Shown: positions 8,851-17,747, numbered from the stretch's first letter. The stretch: DNA of 64,000 nucleotides from Sinorhizobium psoraleae (GCF_013283645.1 NZ_JABEKV010000001.1:880699-944698); one strand, 5' to 3'. Notes: generated by a model from the sequence alone, not told the origin. Numbers and translations are program-made.

Positions 8851-9773
8851 TGGCTCAACAGTTCGAAACGATCGCCCTTGTCGGTATTGGCCTGATTGGA
8901 TCGTCGATCGCCCGGGAAATCCGCGAGAAACAATTGGCAGGCACGATCGTAGTCTCCACACGGAGTGCCGCGACGCTGAACCGCGCCCGCGAGCTCGGCC
9001 TCGGCGACCGCTACACGCTTTCGGCGGCCGAGGCGGTCAAGGATGCCGACCTCGTTGTCGTTTCGGTGCCGGTCGGCGCTTCCGGCGCCGTTGCCGCCGA
9101 AATCGCCGCGCATCTGAAGCCCGGCGCAATCGTCACCGATGTCGGTTCGACGAAGGGCTCGGTCATCGCGCAGATGGCGCCGCATCTGCCCAATACGGTC
9201 CACTTCATCCCCGGCCACCCGATTGCGGGTACCGAACATTCCGGCCCCGATGCCGGGTTCGTCGGACTTTTCCGCGGACGCTGGTGCATCCTCACGCCGC
9301 CCGTCGGCGCCGACGAAGAGGCTATCGCGAAGCTCAGGCTCTTCTGGGAGACGCTCGGCTCGATGGTCGATGAGATGGACCCCGAGCACCACGACAAGGT
9401 GCTGGCGATCGTCTCCCATGTGCCGCACATCATCGCCTACAACATCGTGGGAACGGCGGACGACCTGGAAACGGTCACCGAGTCCGAAGTCATCAAATAT
9501 TCGGCCTCGGGTTTCCGCGACTTCACGCGTCTGGCGGCGTCGGATCCGACCATGTGGCGTGACGTCTGCCTGCACAACAAGGATGCGATACTCGAAATGC
9601 TCGCCCGCTTTTCCGAAGACCTTGCCTACCTGCAACGGGCGATCCGCTGGGGCGACGGCGACAAGCTCTTCGATCTCTTCACCCGCACGCGGGCAATCCG
9701 CCGCTCGATCATCCAGGCGGGCCAGGACACGGCAATGCCGGACTTCGGCCGGCACGCAATGGATCCCAAATAG
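8850..9773 (+). CDS. tyrC: Prephenate/arogenate dehydrogenase
   Basis: This 307-residue NAD(P)-dependent dehydrogenase oxidatively decarboxylates prephenate or arogenate on the route to tyrosine. A Rossmann motif VGIGLIGSSIA sits at residues 12-22. DVGSTKG, the catalytic GHPIAGTEHSG histidine segment and SHVPHIIAYNIV follow in the usual order. Pairing with hisC2 through a one-base overlap is typical for rhizobia and suggests a cyclohexadienyl-type enzyme working with the neighbouring aminotransferase. Substrate preference cannot be read from the sequence. Confidence 0.9.
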   Translation: MAQQFETIALVGIGLIGSSIAREIREKQLAGTIVVSTRSAATLNRARELGLGDRYTLSAAEAVKDADLVVVSVPVGASGAVAAEIAAHLKPGAIVTDVGSTKGSVIAQMAPHLPNTVHFIPGHPIAGTEHSGPDAGFVGLFRGRWCILTPPVGADEEAIAKLRLFWETLGSMVDEMDPEHHDKVLAIVSHVPHIIAYNIVGTADDLETVTESEVIKYSASGFRDFTRLAASDPTMWRDVCLHNKDAILEMLARFSEDLAYLQRAIRWGDGDKLFDLFTRTRAIRRSIIQAGQDTAMPDFGRHAMDPK

Positions 9774-9787
9774 CGGGCAACCGCGAA

Positions 9788-9805
9788 GCGGCGGAAGACC
9801 GCCGC
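9788..9805. terminator. Hairpin between convergent tyrC and DUF2125 genes
   Basis: GCGGCGG-AAGA-CCGCCGC forms a 7-bp GC stem with a four-base loop between the two convergent stop codons. There is no clear T-run on either strand, so it may act as a weak bidirectional or rho-assisted terminator. Confidence 0.4.
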
Positions 9806-9813
9806 CTCGGCCT

Positions 9814-10827
9814 TCAGAGCGCCGGCAGCACGCCGACCGGAATGAAGGCCAGGAAGGCGGTGCCGTCGCGGACGTTGAGTTTTACCGTTGCCTCATTCTT
9901 GCCGCCGGCCAGAGCCTTCAGCATGGTCGCGATGTTGTTGATCAGGTCGGTTTCCTCGGGAACGACCTTCATGAGGCTCGTGTGCCAGGCATCGATATTC
10001 ATAATGGTCAGCGAAAACTCGCCGGATATCAGGCCCTGATCATTCACTGAAAACGGACCCGAGAGCTTCGCGCTCATTCCGTCGCCCGCATCAAGGGTCA
10101 GGTGACGCAGTTCGCCGCTGCTGCCGCGCAGCATGTGTTGTGAAAGGGCACCCGCCTGCATCCACCCGGCTTTGCCAACGACGGTGACGTCCGCTGCGAC
10201 ATCGACCGGAGAGGCGAGGCTCGGTCCTTGCGCCGGGCGCAGATCGAGCTTCTCCACGCTCAGGGCGGCGTCGAGGTCTTCGCCGTTCTGGCGCAAGTGC
10301 ATCTCGCCGTGGCTTGCGCCGAAGCCCAGACTGTCACCCGTCAGCGGCCAACGCGCCGTTCCGGTGAGATTGTCGTAGGCGATCGACGAGCGCTCGAGGC
10401 CCGACATCGTCGCGTTGAGGCTCGCATGCAGGAGCGTCCAGTCGGCCGAAACCGTAAGGCCCGGAGACATCCGGACCTCGGCGGGGCCGTCGAGTTCGAC
10501 AACCGCGCGTCCCGGTTGATAGACCTGAGAAGCCGTCCGCAGGGAGCCGAAGGATGCGGATGCGCCGCGAAGATTGTCGTCGAGGCGCAGCTTGTCGCAG
10601 AAAAGACCGATGCGGAACGGGAAGCCCCGCACTTCCATGTCCGTGCATTCACCGCCAAGACCGTTTTCCCGCTTTTCGGAAAGATAGGTTGTCAGTCGCT
10701 TTTCGATCTGGTCCGCGGCAAAGAACCAGCCGGCGGAATAAATGCCAGCGGCGAGCACGATGCCCACTGCCAGCCAAAGAAATTTCTTGCCGGCTGGTGA
10801 TCCGTTGGCGACATCGGTGACGGTCAT
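9814..10827 (-). CDS. DUF2125 domain-containing membrane-anchored protein
   Basis: The product is a 337-residue protein with one N-terminal transmembrane segment (about residues 16-36, FLWLAVGIVLAAGIYSAGW) and a large exported part. It is rich in beta-strand-like sequence, as in DUF2125 proteins. The family motif CTDMEVRGFPFRIGLFCD at about 61-78 is clear. Function is unknown; the protein presumably faces the periplasm. ATG 10827 is chosen because the hydrophobic anchor then lies at the N-terminus; the reading frame stays open far upstream, antisense to the next gene. It converges with tyrC and is divergent from the ChaC-like gene. Confidence 0.8.
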   Translation of the reverse strand: MTVTDVANGSPAGKKFLWLAVGIVLAAGIYSAGWFFAADQIEKRLTTYLSEKRENGLGGECTDMEVRGFPFRIGLFCDKLRLDDNLRGASASFGSLRTASQVYQPGRAVVELDGPAEVRMSPGLTVSADWTLLHASLNATMSGLERSSIAYDNLTGTARWPLTGDSLGFGASHGEMHLRQNGEDLDAALSVEKLDLRPAQGPSLASPVDVAADVTVVGKAGWMQAGALSQHMLRGSSGELRHLTLDAGDGMSAKLSGPFSVNDQGLISGEFSLTIMNIDAWHTSLMKVVPEETDLINNIATMLKALAGGKNEATVKLNVRDGTAFLAFIPVGVLPAL

Positions 10828-11091
10828 TCTGATCGCGTACTCCAATTGGTGCTGTGGCGGAAACCGCTTCGGATCATCGCGATCGAAGACGGAAGGGCTG
10901 AAAGAACATTTTGGTTTTCTCTCATCCCGTTCCGGGTGGCGGTTGCCGATCCTGCAAGCTATCTTCCATTCCTGTATACGGCGGCCGGCTGCCTCTTCCG
11001 TGTTCCGCAGTGTGTGCCGTAGAAGTTTCGGCTTGATCGGTCGCGACCGTGCCGGTGAATGATGCGACATGTGGCAAAGCGGCGTGTATGA

Positions 11092-11664
11092 ATGGCAGTG
11101 GATATGGACGAATTTTGGGTCTTTGGCTACGGGTCCTTGATGTGGAACCCGGGTTTCCGTTTTGAGGAGAAGTCGACGGCACGCGCCTTCGGGTACCGCC
11201 GCTCCCTCTGCGTACACTCCTGGGTGCATCGCGGCACGGAGCAGCGGCCCGGTTTGGTGCTTGGCCTCGACTACGGCGGCTCCTGCATCGGCACCGCATT
11301 TCGCGTGCCGGGAAGCGAAAAGTCCGATGTGATCGGCTATCTGCGCGAGCGCGAGCTGGTGACGCAGGTCTACAAGGAGCGGACCATGCCGGTCCAACTC
11401 GCCGACGGACGCCGAGTGCCGGCGCTTGCCTATGTGATCGATCGCGGCCACGCCCAATATGCCGGGGCGCTCAGTGCGGCGGAAGCGGCGGAAACCGTCG
11501 CGATCGCCTCCGGCAAGTCCGGGCCGAACAGCGAATATGTACTTAATACGCTCGCTCATCTCAAAGAAATGGGCATCCGCGACCAGTGGCTGGAGGACGT
11601 GGTTGCACGATTGACCGCGACTGCAGCGCCGCGCGTCTTATCGGACGCGCAAAGGTCGCTGTAA
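11092..11664 (+). CDS. ChaC-like gamma-glutamylcyclotransferase, C-terminus encoded by a repeat
   Basis: This 190-residue protein belongs to the ChaC-type gamma-glutamylcyclotransferase family, which releases 5-oxoproline from gamma-glutamyl peptides such as glutathione. The substrate-loop motif FGYGSLMWNPGF (about residues 11-22) and the later RERE segment, which contains the expected glutamate, are visible. The last 14 codons (TAAPRVLSDAQRSL) and the stop lie inside a RIME copy beginning at 11621, so the native C-terminus has been replaced or extended. The start at 11092 is not supported by a strong ribosome binding site; ATG 11104 is equally possible. Confidence 0.85.
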   Translation: MAVDMDEFWVFGYGSLMWNPGFRFEEKSTARAFGYRRSLCVHSWVHRGTEQRPGLVLGLDYGGSCIGTAFRVPGSEKSDVIGYLRERELVTQVYKERTMPVQLADGRRVPALAYVIDRGHAQYAGALSAAEAAETVAIASGKSGPNSEYVLNTLAHLKEMGIRDQWLEDVVARLTATAAPRVLSDAQRSL

Positions 11665-11723
11665 TCATTTGAATTACTGCATGTTTGCTTGAATCGGCTC
11701 CGCTTCAGGCAAGCATGCAGTAG
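11621..11723 (+). repeat. RIME-type mosaic repeat, copy 2 (overlaps ChaC-like gene)
   Basis: Palindrome 1 is nearly intact (CTGCAGCG ... CGCTGTAA) and palindrome 2 carries a variant arm pair (CATGTTTGCTT/AAGCAAGCATG-like). The first 44 bases encode the end of the ChaC-like protein. The element lies between two convergent genes. Confidence 0.85.
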
Positions 11724-11735
11724 GGCGGTCGCAGT

Positions 11736-12518
11736 TCAGGCCTGACCGAGTTCGCGCAGCCGCTGCTCCGCCGTCGGCGGCAACGGCAGATGCGGATTGG
11801 CCTTGACCGTCTCGACAAGCAGCTCATCGCTTGCGGCCTCGGTCATCTCGATCAGCTTTTTGAGGAACGCATCCGGATCCAAGCCGGCCTTGACCGGAGG
11901 CAGGACGCGTACCTTGAAATGACCGGGGAAGCGCAGGAATCTGCGTCGCGGCCAGAAGAGGCCCGGATGCATGGCGACGGGCACGACCGGAACCTGCAGG
12001 TCACGGTAGAGGCGGGCGATGCCATATTTGTATTCAGGCGGCGCGCCCGGGGGACGGCGGGTGCCTTCCGGATAGATGATCAACTGCCGCCCGGTCGCCA
12101 TCTCGTTCTTGGTGCGCTCCATGACATCGGTCATCGCCTTGCCGCGCGCCGCGCGGTTCACCGGCACCATGCGCTGCTTGATGATGTACCAGCCGAACAG
12201 CGGTATCCAGGTAAGCTCGCGCTTCAGGATATAGAACGGATCGTCGAGCCAGGGCAGGAGCGCGTAGGCATCCCAGAAGGATTGATGCTTCGGCGCGAAA
12301 ATATAGGGACCATCCGGAATATTCTCCAAGCCTTCGATTTCGAAGGTCGTGCCGACGATCTTCTCCAGGAGCCAGTGATTGCTGCGCACCCAATTCTTCG
12401 GCACGAACCAGGCCTTCTTGCGGGGAAGAAGGAAATAGATCGGCGTCAATACGATCATCTGGACGACCAGATTGGCATAAAACACCAGGTTGAAAAGGAT
12501 CGAACGCAGGATGATCAT
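11736..12518 (-). CDS. plsC: 1-acyl-sn-glycerol-3-phosphate acyltransferase
   Basis: This 260-residue membrane-associated acyltransferase forms phosphatidic acid from lysophosphatidic acid, an early step of phospholipid synthesis at the inner membrane. The catalytic HX4D motif is seen as HQSFWD near residues 78-83, and the glycerol-phosphate-binding motif as YPEGTRRPPG near 148-157. A hydrophobic N-terminal helix (FNLVFYANLVVQMIVLTPIYF) anchors it. The frame runs between two RIME copies, one 12 bp past its stop and one about 20 bp upstream of its start, so its transcript carries repeat sequence at both ends. Confidence 0.9.
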   Translation of the reverse strand: MIILRSILFNLVFYANLVVQMIVLTPIYFLLPRKKAWFVPKNWVRSNHWLLEKIVGTTFEIEGLENIPDGPYIFAPKHQSFWDAYALLPWLDDPFYILKRELTWIPLFGWYIIKQRMVPVNRAARGKAMTDVMERTKNEMATGRQLIIYPEGTRRPPGAPPEYKYGIARLYRDLQVPVVPVAMHPGLFWPRRRFLRFPGHFKVRVLPPVKAGLDPDAFLKKLIEMTEAASDELLVETVKANPHLPLPPTAEQRLRELGQA

Positions 12519-12538
12519 CAGGTGGCTCTCGATGCGGA

Positions 12539-12639
12539 CTACAGCGCCCCCCGTTTTAAGACGCGCAAAGGACGCTGTAGAACTTTGAAGCGCTGCATGT
12601 TTCCTTAAATCGGCTACGACTTAAGGAAACATGCAGCAG
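12539..12639 (+). repeat. RIME-type mosaic repeat, copy 3
   Basis: Both palindromes are present: CTACAGCG ... CGCTGTAG (12539-12580) and GCATGTTTCCTTAA ... TTAAGGAAACATGC. The inner arm of palindrome 1 is degenerate (CCCCCGTTTTAAGACGCGC). It lies upstream of plsC and downstream of the YdcF gene. Confidence 0.85.
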
Positions 12640-12777
12640 GCGGCGATTGGTGACCGGGGGCCGGCCACTCCGCTGCCTACACGAATATATCGCCAAGGAA
12701 AACCGCTGCCACGGCACCGCAGGCCTTTACCAGCGCAAAAGTCGCCGTCCGCTCTGCCCCGGGACGTAACCACTTTT

Positions 12778-13506
12778 TTACTCTTCCGCCGGGGTCACCC
12801 GAGAGGAAATGGCCGCCCTCAGGCCGTTCGTCGGACGCGCGCCCATCATGTCGAGCACGGAGGCGACGGAATATTTGCCGTATTCAAGCAGAATGGCCTT
12901 CAGGACCAGCGGGTTGCGCAGCCAGTTTGTCGTCCTCAGATCGGAATTGATGACGGGATAGGCCATGAAATCCGTGTCGGGCTTGGCGCGCCGCAACTCC
13001 AGAAGGCTGCGCGGCATATGGTAATTGTTGGTGACGACGAGCACGCTCTTGTAGCCCCGGTTGCGGATCCACTGGGCGGCCTCCCGGGCGTTGCCGATGG
13101 TGTCTATCGCTTCATGCCCGATGTCGACGCAGCATTTGAAGAGATCGGCCGAGCTCTGCGTGTTTCGGCGTATCTGGCTTCCCGTCGTCGTCGGGTGGAC
13201 GCCGGAAATCAACAGACGCTTGCCTGCTCCCGTTTTCAGAAGATCCACCGCCTGATCGATCCTCTGGAAACCGCCCGTCAGGACGACGATTGCATCGGCC
13301 TTGGGATGAGTGGGCGGCTGCAGCGTTGCGACCGTATCGGCAAATTGCAGGAAACCGCCGATGAAGATGGCGAGGAATACGAGCAGCACGAAAAAGGTCC
13401 GGCGCAGCAGCTTGCGCAACAAGCTGCGGGACCGGCGGCGGCGCGCGGCTCTCTCCCGCCATCTGCCCCTCTCGGCCATTCCGCTCTCGCGTAATTCTCG
13501 CCCCAT
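12778..13506 (-). CDS. YdcF family (DUF218, SanA/ElyC-like) membrane protein
   Basis: The product is a 242-residue protein with a very basic N-terminus, one transmembrane helix (TFFVLLVFLAIFIGGFLQ) and a DUF218 domain. Such proteins are linked to envelope barrier function, but their activity is unresolved. Family hallmarks seen are DAIVVLTGGFQRIDQAV, RLLISGVHP, NAREAAQWI and VVTNNYHMPRS. ATG 13506 is preferred because a purine-rich AAGAGA lies upstream; GTG 13521 in frame adds five residues and would run to the edge of the adjacent RIME copy. It probably follows ftsEX but is separated from ftsX by a repeat. Confidence 0.82.
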   Translation of the reverse strand: MGRELRESGMAERGRWRERAARRRRSRSLLRKLLRRTFFVLLVFLAIFIGGFLQFADTVATLQPPTHPKADAIVVLTGGFQRIDQAVDLLKTGAGKRLLISGVHPTTTGSQIRRNTQSSADLFKCCVDIGHEAIDTIGNAREAAQWIRNRGYKSVLVVTNNYHMPRSLLELRRAKPDTDFMAYPVINSDLRTTNWLRNPLVLKAILLEYGKYSVASVLDMMGARPTNGLRAAISSRVTPAEE

Positions 13507-13522
13507 CGTGATTCTCTTCACA

Positions 13523-13624
13523 CACAGCGCCGCGCGTCCAATCGGACGCGCAAAGATCGCTGTAGCACTTTGAATTGCTGCATGATTCCTTAAATCGCTT
13601 CCGATTTAAGGAATCATGCAGTAG
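13523..13624 (+). repeat. RIME-type mosaic repeat, copy 4
   Basis: The copy begins CACAGCG instead of CTACAGCG. Palindrome 2 is a variant with arms GCATGATTCC/GGAATCATGC, the same variant as the copy at 58211. It sits between ftsX and the YdcF gene, which are transcribed in the same direction. Confidence 0.85.
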
Positions 13625-13670
13625 CCGCAGATTGCGGCAAGGAATAGATGGCGTGAGCGGTTCATGGCTG

Positions 13671-14678
13671 TCAGCTTTGAAAGGTATCCGTCCGGCCGGG
13701 ATCCGACCGGATGAGGTCGATTTCGTAGATCGTCCTCATGACTGTAAGGCGCGCCGTCAGTGTCGTCAGCAGAGCGATGACGATTATGATCGCGAAAATG
13801 CCGAGATAACCGGTATAGCCGATGGCAAACCGTCCGAACAACGCCGTCGCCTGGTCCGTTTCGGGGGTGGCAAGCGTTTGCGATTGCCAGAAACTGGCGG
13901 CGGCGAAGGAAAGAGCGGCCAGCAGACCGCCGGTACCGGCCCCTTTCAGGCTGATTCGGAGGAAGTGCTTCTGGAACTCGGAGGCCACGAAACCCGCCTC
14001 CGCACCGACGAAGTGAAGTACTTCGACGATGTGGCGGTTGCCGGACAGTGCACCGCGGGTTGCGAAGACGACGGTGAGGACCATGGCGGAGAATACCAGC
14101 GCAAGGACGCCGCTTCCGATCATCGCGGTGGTATTGGCCATTGCCACTAGGCGGTCGACCCAGGTGCGATGATCGTCAAGAAAGGCCTGCGGGATGGTTT
14201 CCGTCAACGCCGCGCGCATGGCGGCGAAATCGGGCGGGTTGTTCTCGTCGATGGTAATGACGACCAGTCGCGGCACGGGCAGTTCGTCGAGGTCCAGACC
14301 TTCGCCGAGCCAAGGCTCCAGGAGGCGGGCCGTGGCGGCCCGGTCGATGATCTTCCCGCCCGTCGTGCCGCTGAAGGTCAGAGCCAGGTCGCGCGCATCG
14401 GCTAGCGCCTTCTCCATCTCGAGATTGTCGTCCGGCTTGATCTGGATGGTGATTTCCCGCGAGATCTGGGACTGCCAGCTTTGCGCCGTCGCTCGCACCA
14501 TGCTGACGCCGCCGAGCGTCAAGCAGGCGAGGAACGACATGATGGCGATTACGCACATCAGCGCATGGCCGGAGACATTGGCCGAAGGAACGATCGGACC
14601 GGTCGGGCGCACGCGCATCTCGGCGCGGCGTTGCTGCTGCGGCTCGGATTCGCGGCGGGGGACGCTGTTCTCATTCAT
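13671..14678 (-). CDS. ftsX: Cell division protein FtsX
   Basis: This 335-residue membrane protein is the permease-like partner of FtsE. The FtsEX complex works at the division septum, where it controls peptidoglycan hydrolases rather than transporting a solute. The topology fits: one helix near residue 42-62 (LMCVIAIMSFLACLTLGGV), a periplasmic domain to about 180, then three C-terminal helices starting at TTAMIGSGVLALVFSAMVL. The FtsX signature segment HIVEVLHFVGA is present. Its start overlaps the ftsE stop by 8 bases, so the two are co-translated. Confidence 0.92.
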   Translation of the reverse strand: MNENSVPRRESEPQQQRRAEMRVRPTGPIVPSANVSGHALMCVIAIMSFLACLTLGGVSMVRATAQSWQSQISREITIQIKPDDNLEMEKALADARDLALTFSGTTGGKIIDRAATARLLEPWLGEGLDLDELPVPRLVVITIDENNPPDFAAMRAALTETIPQAFLDDHRTWVDRLVAMANTTAMIGSGVLALVFSAMVLTVVFATRGALSGNRHIVEVLHFVGAEAGFVASEFQKHFLRISLKGAGTGGLLAALSFAAASFWQSQTLATPETDQATALFGRFAIGYTGYLGIFAIIIVIALLTTLTARLTVMRTIYEIDLIRSDPGRTDTFQS

Positions 14679-15330
14679 AGATGTCGAGCCGCCCCTGTGA
14701 CAGGATCATGCGCCGGGCTTCGACCTGATCCATCAAGGACAGGTCGTGCGTGGCGATCACCACCGCCGTCCCGAGCCGGTTGAGCTCGAGAAAGAGGTTC
14801 AGCAGCCGGCGTGCCATCGGCGGATCGACGTTGCCCGTCGGCTCGTCGGCAAGCAGGATCTCCGGCCGGTCGATCAGAGCTCTTGCGATCGCCGCACGTT
14901 GTTTCTCGCCGCCCGAAAGCACCGGCGGCAGGACGTTGATGCGCTCGCCGAGGCCGACCCATTTGAGAAGTTCGAGCACATCCGCGCGGTAGCTTGCCTC
15001 CTCCTTGCCGCGCACCCGCAGCGGCAGGGCAACGTTCTCATAGGTCGTCAGGTGGTCAAGCAGGCGGAAGTCCTGAAAAACGATGCCGACGCGCCGGCGC
15101 AGCATCGGGAATTCGTCTCTCGGGATGGAGGAGATGTTGCGATCGAACATGCGGATCAGGCCGCGCGTCGGCTGCAGCGACAGAAAGAGCAGCCGCAGCA
15201 ATGTCGTCTTGCCGGCGCCCGAGGGGCCGGTGAGAAACTGGAACGACCGGCGCGGAATGTCGAACGTCAGGTCCCGGAGGATCTCCGGTCCCATGCCATA
15301 GCGCAATCCGACGTTCTCAAAGTGAATCAA
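14671..15330 (-). CDS. ftsE: Cell division ATP-binding protein FtsE
   Basis: This 219-residue ABC ATPase pairs with FtsX at the septum. Walker A is GPSGAGKTT at residues 35-43, the signature LSGGEKQRAAIARAL, and Walker B ILLADEPTG. I place the start at TTG 15330, which gives the canonical N-terminus (M/L)IHFENVGLRYGMG. The frame stays open to 15555 through a RIME copy, but that extension is not FtsE-like. A RIME copy lies 57 bp upstream, between the gene and any promoter further up. Confidence 0.92.
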   Translation of the reverse strand: MIHFENVGLRYGMGPEILRDLTFDIPRRSFQFLTGPSGAGKTTLLRLLFLSLQPTRGLIRMFDRNISSIPRDEFPMLRRRVGIVFQDFRLLDHLTTYENVALPLRVRGKEEASYRADVLELLKWVGLGERINVLPPVLSGGEKQRAAIARALIDRPEILLADEPTGNVDPPMARRLLNLFLELNRLGTAVVIATHDLSLMDQVEARRMILSQGRLDIYE

Positions 15331-15387
15331 TGGGACAGCCCAGTCTCTCTTCACGACCTTCGACACCCGCGAAGCGATCGTCCGAGC

Positions 15388-15490
15388 GTACGGCGCCGCG
15401 CGTCCCATAAGACGCGCAAACATCGCTGTAGCACTTTGAATCGCTGCATGTTTCCTTAACTCGGCTCCGGTTTGAGGAAACATGCAGCAG
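15388..15490 (+). repeat. RIME-type mosaic repeat, copy 5 (upstream of ftsE)
   Basis: The left arm of palindrome 1 is degenerate (GTACGGCG facing CGCTGTAG). Palindrome 2 is intact with arms GCATGTTTCCT/AGGAAACATGC. It lies in the leader of the ftsEX operon. Confidence 0.8.
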
Positions 15491-15762
15491 GACAGCACTC
15501 CTGCCAAGGCTAAACCGCGCGCGGCACGATGGTTAAGCAGCGGCTCATTTTCCATGAAAAGGCGCCGCTTTCACGGCCTCTTTCCGAAACATTAACCATT
15601 TCGGTTTACGTGTCGTAAGGATTTGATGCAATGCCCTGTTTCTTGCTCAGGCCGGTTACAGGCATTGCCCGCAAGCTCCGCTCAAGGCTGGCGCCGGTCG
15701 AGCCGTCGATCCGGCCGCATGATGCGTCGGAAGGAGAGCCGGAGTGATCCCGAGGGGGAACG

Positions 15763-16404
15763 ATGCAGGCATTTCGTTCAAAAACCGCCGCACGTGTCGA
15801 TCTGCTTCCGCCGGAGCGGGATGCGCGCCCAAGCGGAGCCGTGGCTAGAAACCCGAATTATGTCGACGCGGAATTCGAGACCATCGCCAACACGGTCCGG
15901 CCCAGCCCCTATCCGGTCTTCAACGACAATCGGCGTGGTCAACGCCTCTCTACGGCGCAGTCCGGCAAACCGGCTCGGCAGGTTCTGACCGTTATCGAGA
16001 CGAGATTGCGCGCCATGCCGCCCCGACGTTTTGCCGGGCTGGTCGGCGGCCTCGGCCTTGGGGCGTTCCTTCTGATCGTGGGCCTCTTCAACGAAGACCA
16101 GGCGGACGCCCGACCTCTGTCGATCGGTGGCGTCACGACTTCCTTCGATTATGCCGGCGGCATGCGTGTGCTTTCGGTCCACGGAAGCATCGACAACCGT
16201 TCCGGCACCGAGCAGCGTCTGCCGCTGGTCGTGGTCGACGTCAGGAGCAATGGCCGGAAGGTGACGGCAACGCGTTTGATGCCCGACGGCGCGCCGATCG
16301 CACCCGGCGAGAGCCGTCATTTCGCTGCGCGCCTTCCTTACGCGGGCGGGAAAATGCCGGACGTGACGGTTTCTTTCGCCGAAACCAGTGTTTCTCGGCT
16401 CTGA
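15763..16404 (+). CDS. Single-pass membrane protein with FxLYD/DUF3426-like domain
   Basis: The product is a 213-residue protein with a disordered cytoplasmic N-terminus, one transmembrane segment at about residues 90-108 (FAGLVGGLGLGAFLLIVGL) and a C-terminal exported beta domain. That domain (VLSVHGSIDNRSGTEQRLP, VDVRSNG, IAPGESRHFAARLP) resembles the DUF3426/FxLYD type found downstream of zinc ribbons. No CxxC zinc ribbon is visible, which is unusual for that group. The start ATG 15763 has a strong GAGGGGG upstream. It is divergent from ftsE and 68 bp before hpt. Function unknown. Confidence 0.7.
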   Translation: MQAFRSKTAARVDLLPPERDARPSGAVARNPNYVDAEFETIANTVRPSPYPVFNDNRRGQRLSTAQSGKPARQVLTVIETRLRAMPPRRFAGLVGGLGLGAFLLIVGLFNEDQADARPLSIGGVTTSFDYAGGMRVLSVHGSIDNRSGTEQRLPLVVVDVRSNGRKVTATRLMPDGAPIAPGESRHFAARLPYAGGKMPDVTVSFAETSVSRL

Positions 16405-16472
16405 TTGTGCTAAGCGGCGCCTGAAAGGGAAGGCGCTCCTGTCTTCCGCAATTAAGCGCTGGAGAGCCCCGC

Positions 16473-17018
16473 ATGCCCGTCGTTCGCGGTAAGAACATCG
16501 AAGTCCTTTACAGCGCCGAGACGATCGCTGCCCGCAATCACGAACTGGCCGACGCGATCGTTCGCGGTCCGCACAAGGATCTGCTGGTCATTTCGATATT
16601 GAAAGGTTCGTTCATCTTCGCGGCCGATCTGATCCGCTCCATGCACGACGCCGGTCTTGCGCCGGAGGTCGAATTTATCACGCTGTCGAGCTACGGCGCG
16701 GGCACCGAATCCAAGGGCGTAAAGATCACCAAGGATATCGACAGCGACGTGCACGATCGCGATGTCTTGCTGATCGACGACATTCTGGAGTCCGGCCGGA
16801 CATTGCGCTTCGCGAAGGATCTGCTTCTGGAGCGCGGCGCGCGCAACGTCACGGTCGCCGTTCTCCTGGACAAGCGGATGAAGCGGCGAGTCGATCTGGA
16901 GGCGGATTATGTCGGCTTCGAGTGCCCGGACCATTTCGTCGTGGGTTACGGCATGGACGTCGCCTACGCCTTCCGCGAACTGCCGTTCGTCGGCGTCGTC
17001 ACCGGCGACGCTGAGTGA
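16473..17018 (+). CDS. hpt: Hypoxanthine phosphoribosyltransferase
   Basis: This 181-residue cytosolic purine salvage enzyme makes IMP (and GMP) from hypoxanthine (guanine) and PRPP. The PRPP-binding signature VLLIDDILESGRTL is at about residues 98-111; the early LVISILKGSFIFAADL and the C-terminal VGYGMDVAYAFRELP regions are typical of HPRT. It is followed by cpdR, the common rhizobial arrangement, but a 283-bp gap with a degenerate repeat separates them. Confidence 0.93.
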   Translation: MPVVRGKNIEVLYSAETIAARNHELADAIVRGPHKDLLVISILKGSFIFAADLIRSMHDAGLAPEVEFITLSSYGAGTESKGVKITKDIDSDVHDRDVLLIDDILESGRTLRFAKDLLLERGARNVTVAVLLDKRMKRRVDLEADYVGFECPDHFVVGYGMDVAYAFRELPFVGVVTGDAE

Positions 17019-17188
17019 TAGCGAGGCTCTGACGCGCAATGTCGTTGCGGTCGTTTGAACCGATCCAACGACCCAATGCCTGGCCTTTTCTGAAAATCGA
17101 CGTTCCGGCGTTTACCGAAAGCAAACGAAAAGCTGTTTGTTTGAAGGAGCGTCACGGCTTCGGCCACTCTGAAGCGCGACGTCGGCAT

Positions 17189-17280
17189 ATGCTCGAAATC
17201 GGAAGCGATTTTCGGAAGGCATGATGCTCGAGTTCAAACGATGAGCGTCCTTTGCATTCCAGGGGGCGCATGGCGCTCTA
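17189..17280 (-). repeat. Degenerate RIME-type repeat upstream of cpdR
   Basis: Sequence resembling a reversed RIME is visible: a palindrome-2-like part (GAAATCGGAAGCGATTTTC near 17195-17213), the spacer-like TTCAAACGATGAGCGTCCTTT and a worn palindrome 1 ending GGCGCTCTA. Both arms are heavily mutated. It lies directly in front of cpdR, so it may contribute to its leader. Confidence 0.5.
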
Positions 17281-17301
17281 TGGGAGCGAAGACGGGAGGC
17301 C

Positions 17302-17664
17302 ATGATGGCGAGAATCCTGATTACCGAGGATGAGGATGCCTTGCGCTCATTTGTGGCGCGCGCATTGCGACTCGATGGGCATGAAACTGTCGAGGCCGGG
17401 GATGGAGCCGACGGGCTCGCCTGCCTTCAAAGCCAGGCCTTTGACCTGCTCTTGTCCGACATCCGCATGCCGGTGATGGACGGCATTGAATTGGCCCATC
17501 AGGCATCTGCCGCGTTTCCCGCGCTCAAGATCCTGCTGATGACCGGCTATGCGGAACAGCGCGAACGTGCGGACGATCTCTCCGGCAAGGTTGTCGATGT
17601 GATTTCCAAGCCGTTCTCGCTGCCCGATATCCGCAAGGCGGTCGCCCTGGCACTCGTCGCCTGA
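17302..17664 (+). CDS. cpdR: Single-domain response regulator CpdR
   Basis: This 120-residue stand-alone receiver domain is the CpdR switch of alphaproteobacteria. Unphosphorylated CpdR primes ClpXP to degrade cell-cycle proteins, and the CckA-ChpT relay phosphorylates it. Receiver residues are seen at the acidic pair ED (10-11), phosphoacceptor Asp53 in LLLSDIRMPVMDG, the Thr in LLMTGYA and the Lys in SKPF. The LLMTGYAEQRERADDL segment and the position next to hpt support CpdR over a generic receiver. The two alternative starts (17302, 17305) differ by one Met. Confidence 0.88.
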   Translation: MMARILITEDEDALRSFVARALRLDGHETVEAGDGADGLACLQSQAFDLLLSDIRMPVMDGIELAHQASAAFPALKILLMTGYAEQRERADDLSGKVVDVISKPFSLPDIRKAVALALVA

Positions 17665-17708
17665 GGCCATCCGCTTTCCGGCCTTCGCCGCCTCGGCGAG
17701 GGCCGACT

Positions 17709-17747
17709 CCTGCTTAAATCGAATCCGGTTTAAGGAAATCACGCAGT
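17709..17747. repeat. RIME fragment (palindrome 2 only)
   Basis: CCTGCTTAAATCG ... TTTAAGGAAATCACGCAG is a worn palindrome-2 half without palindrome 1. It lies between the convergent cpdR and TIGR02302 genes, 3 bp before the stop of the latter. Confidence 0.6.

Noticed and set aside
16405-16472. A hairpin before hpt as a terminator or attenuator
   Set aside because: The stem (AGCG-GCGCCT with AGGCGCT) is imperfect and has no T-run; it is not convincing.
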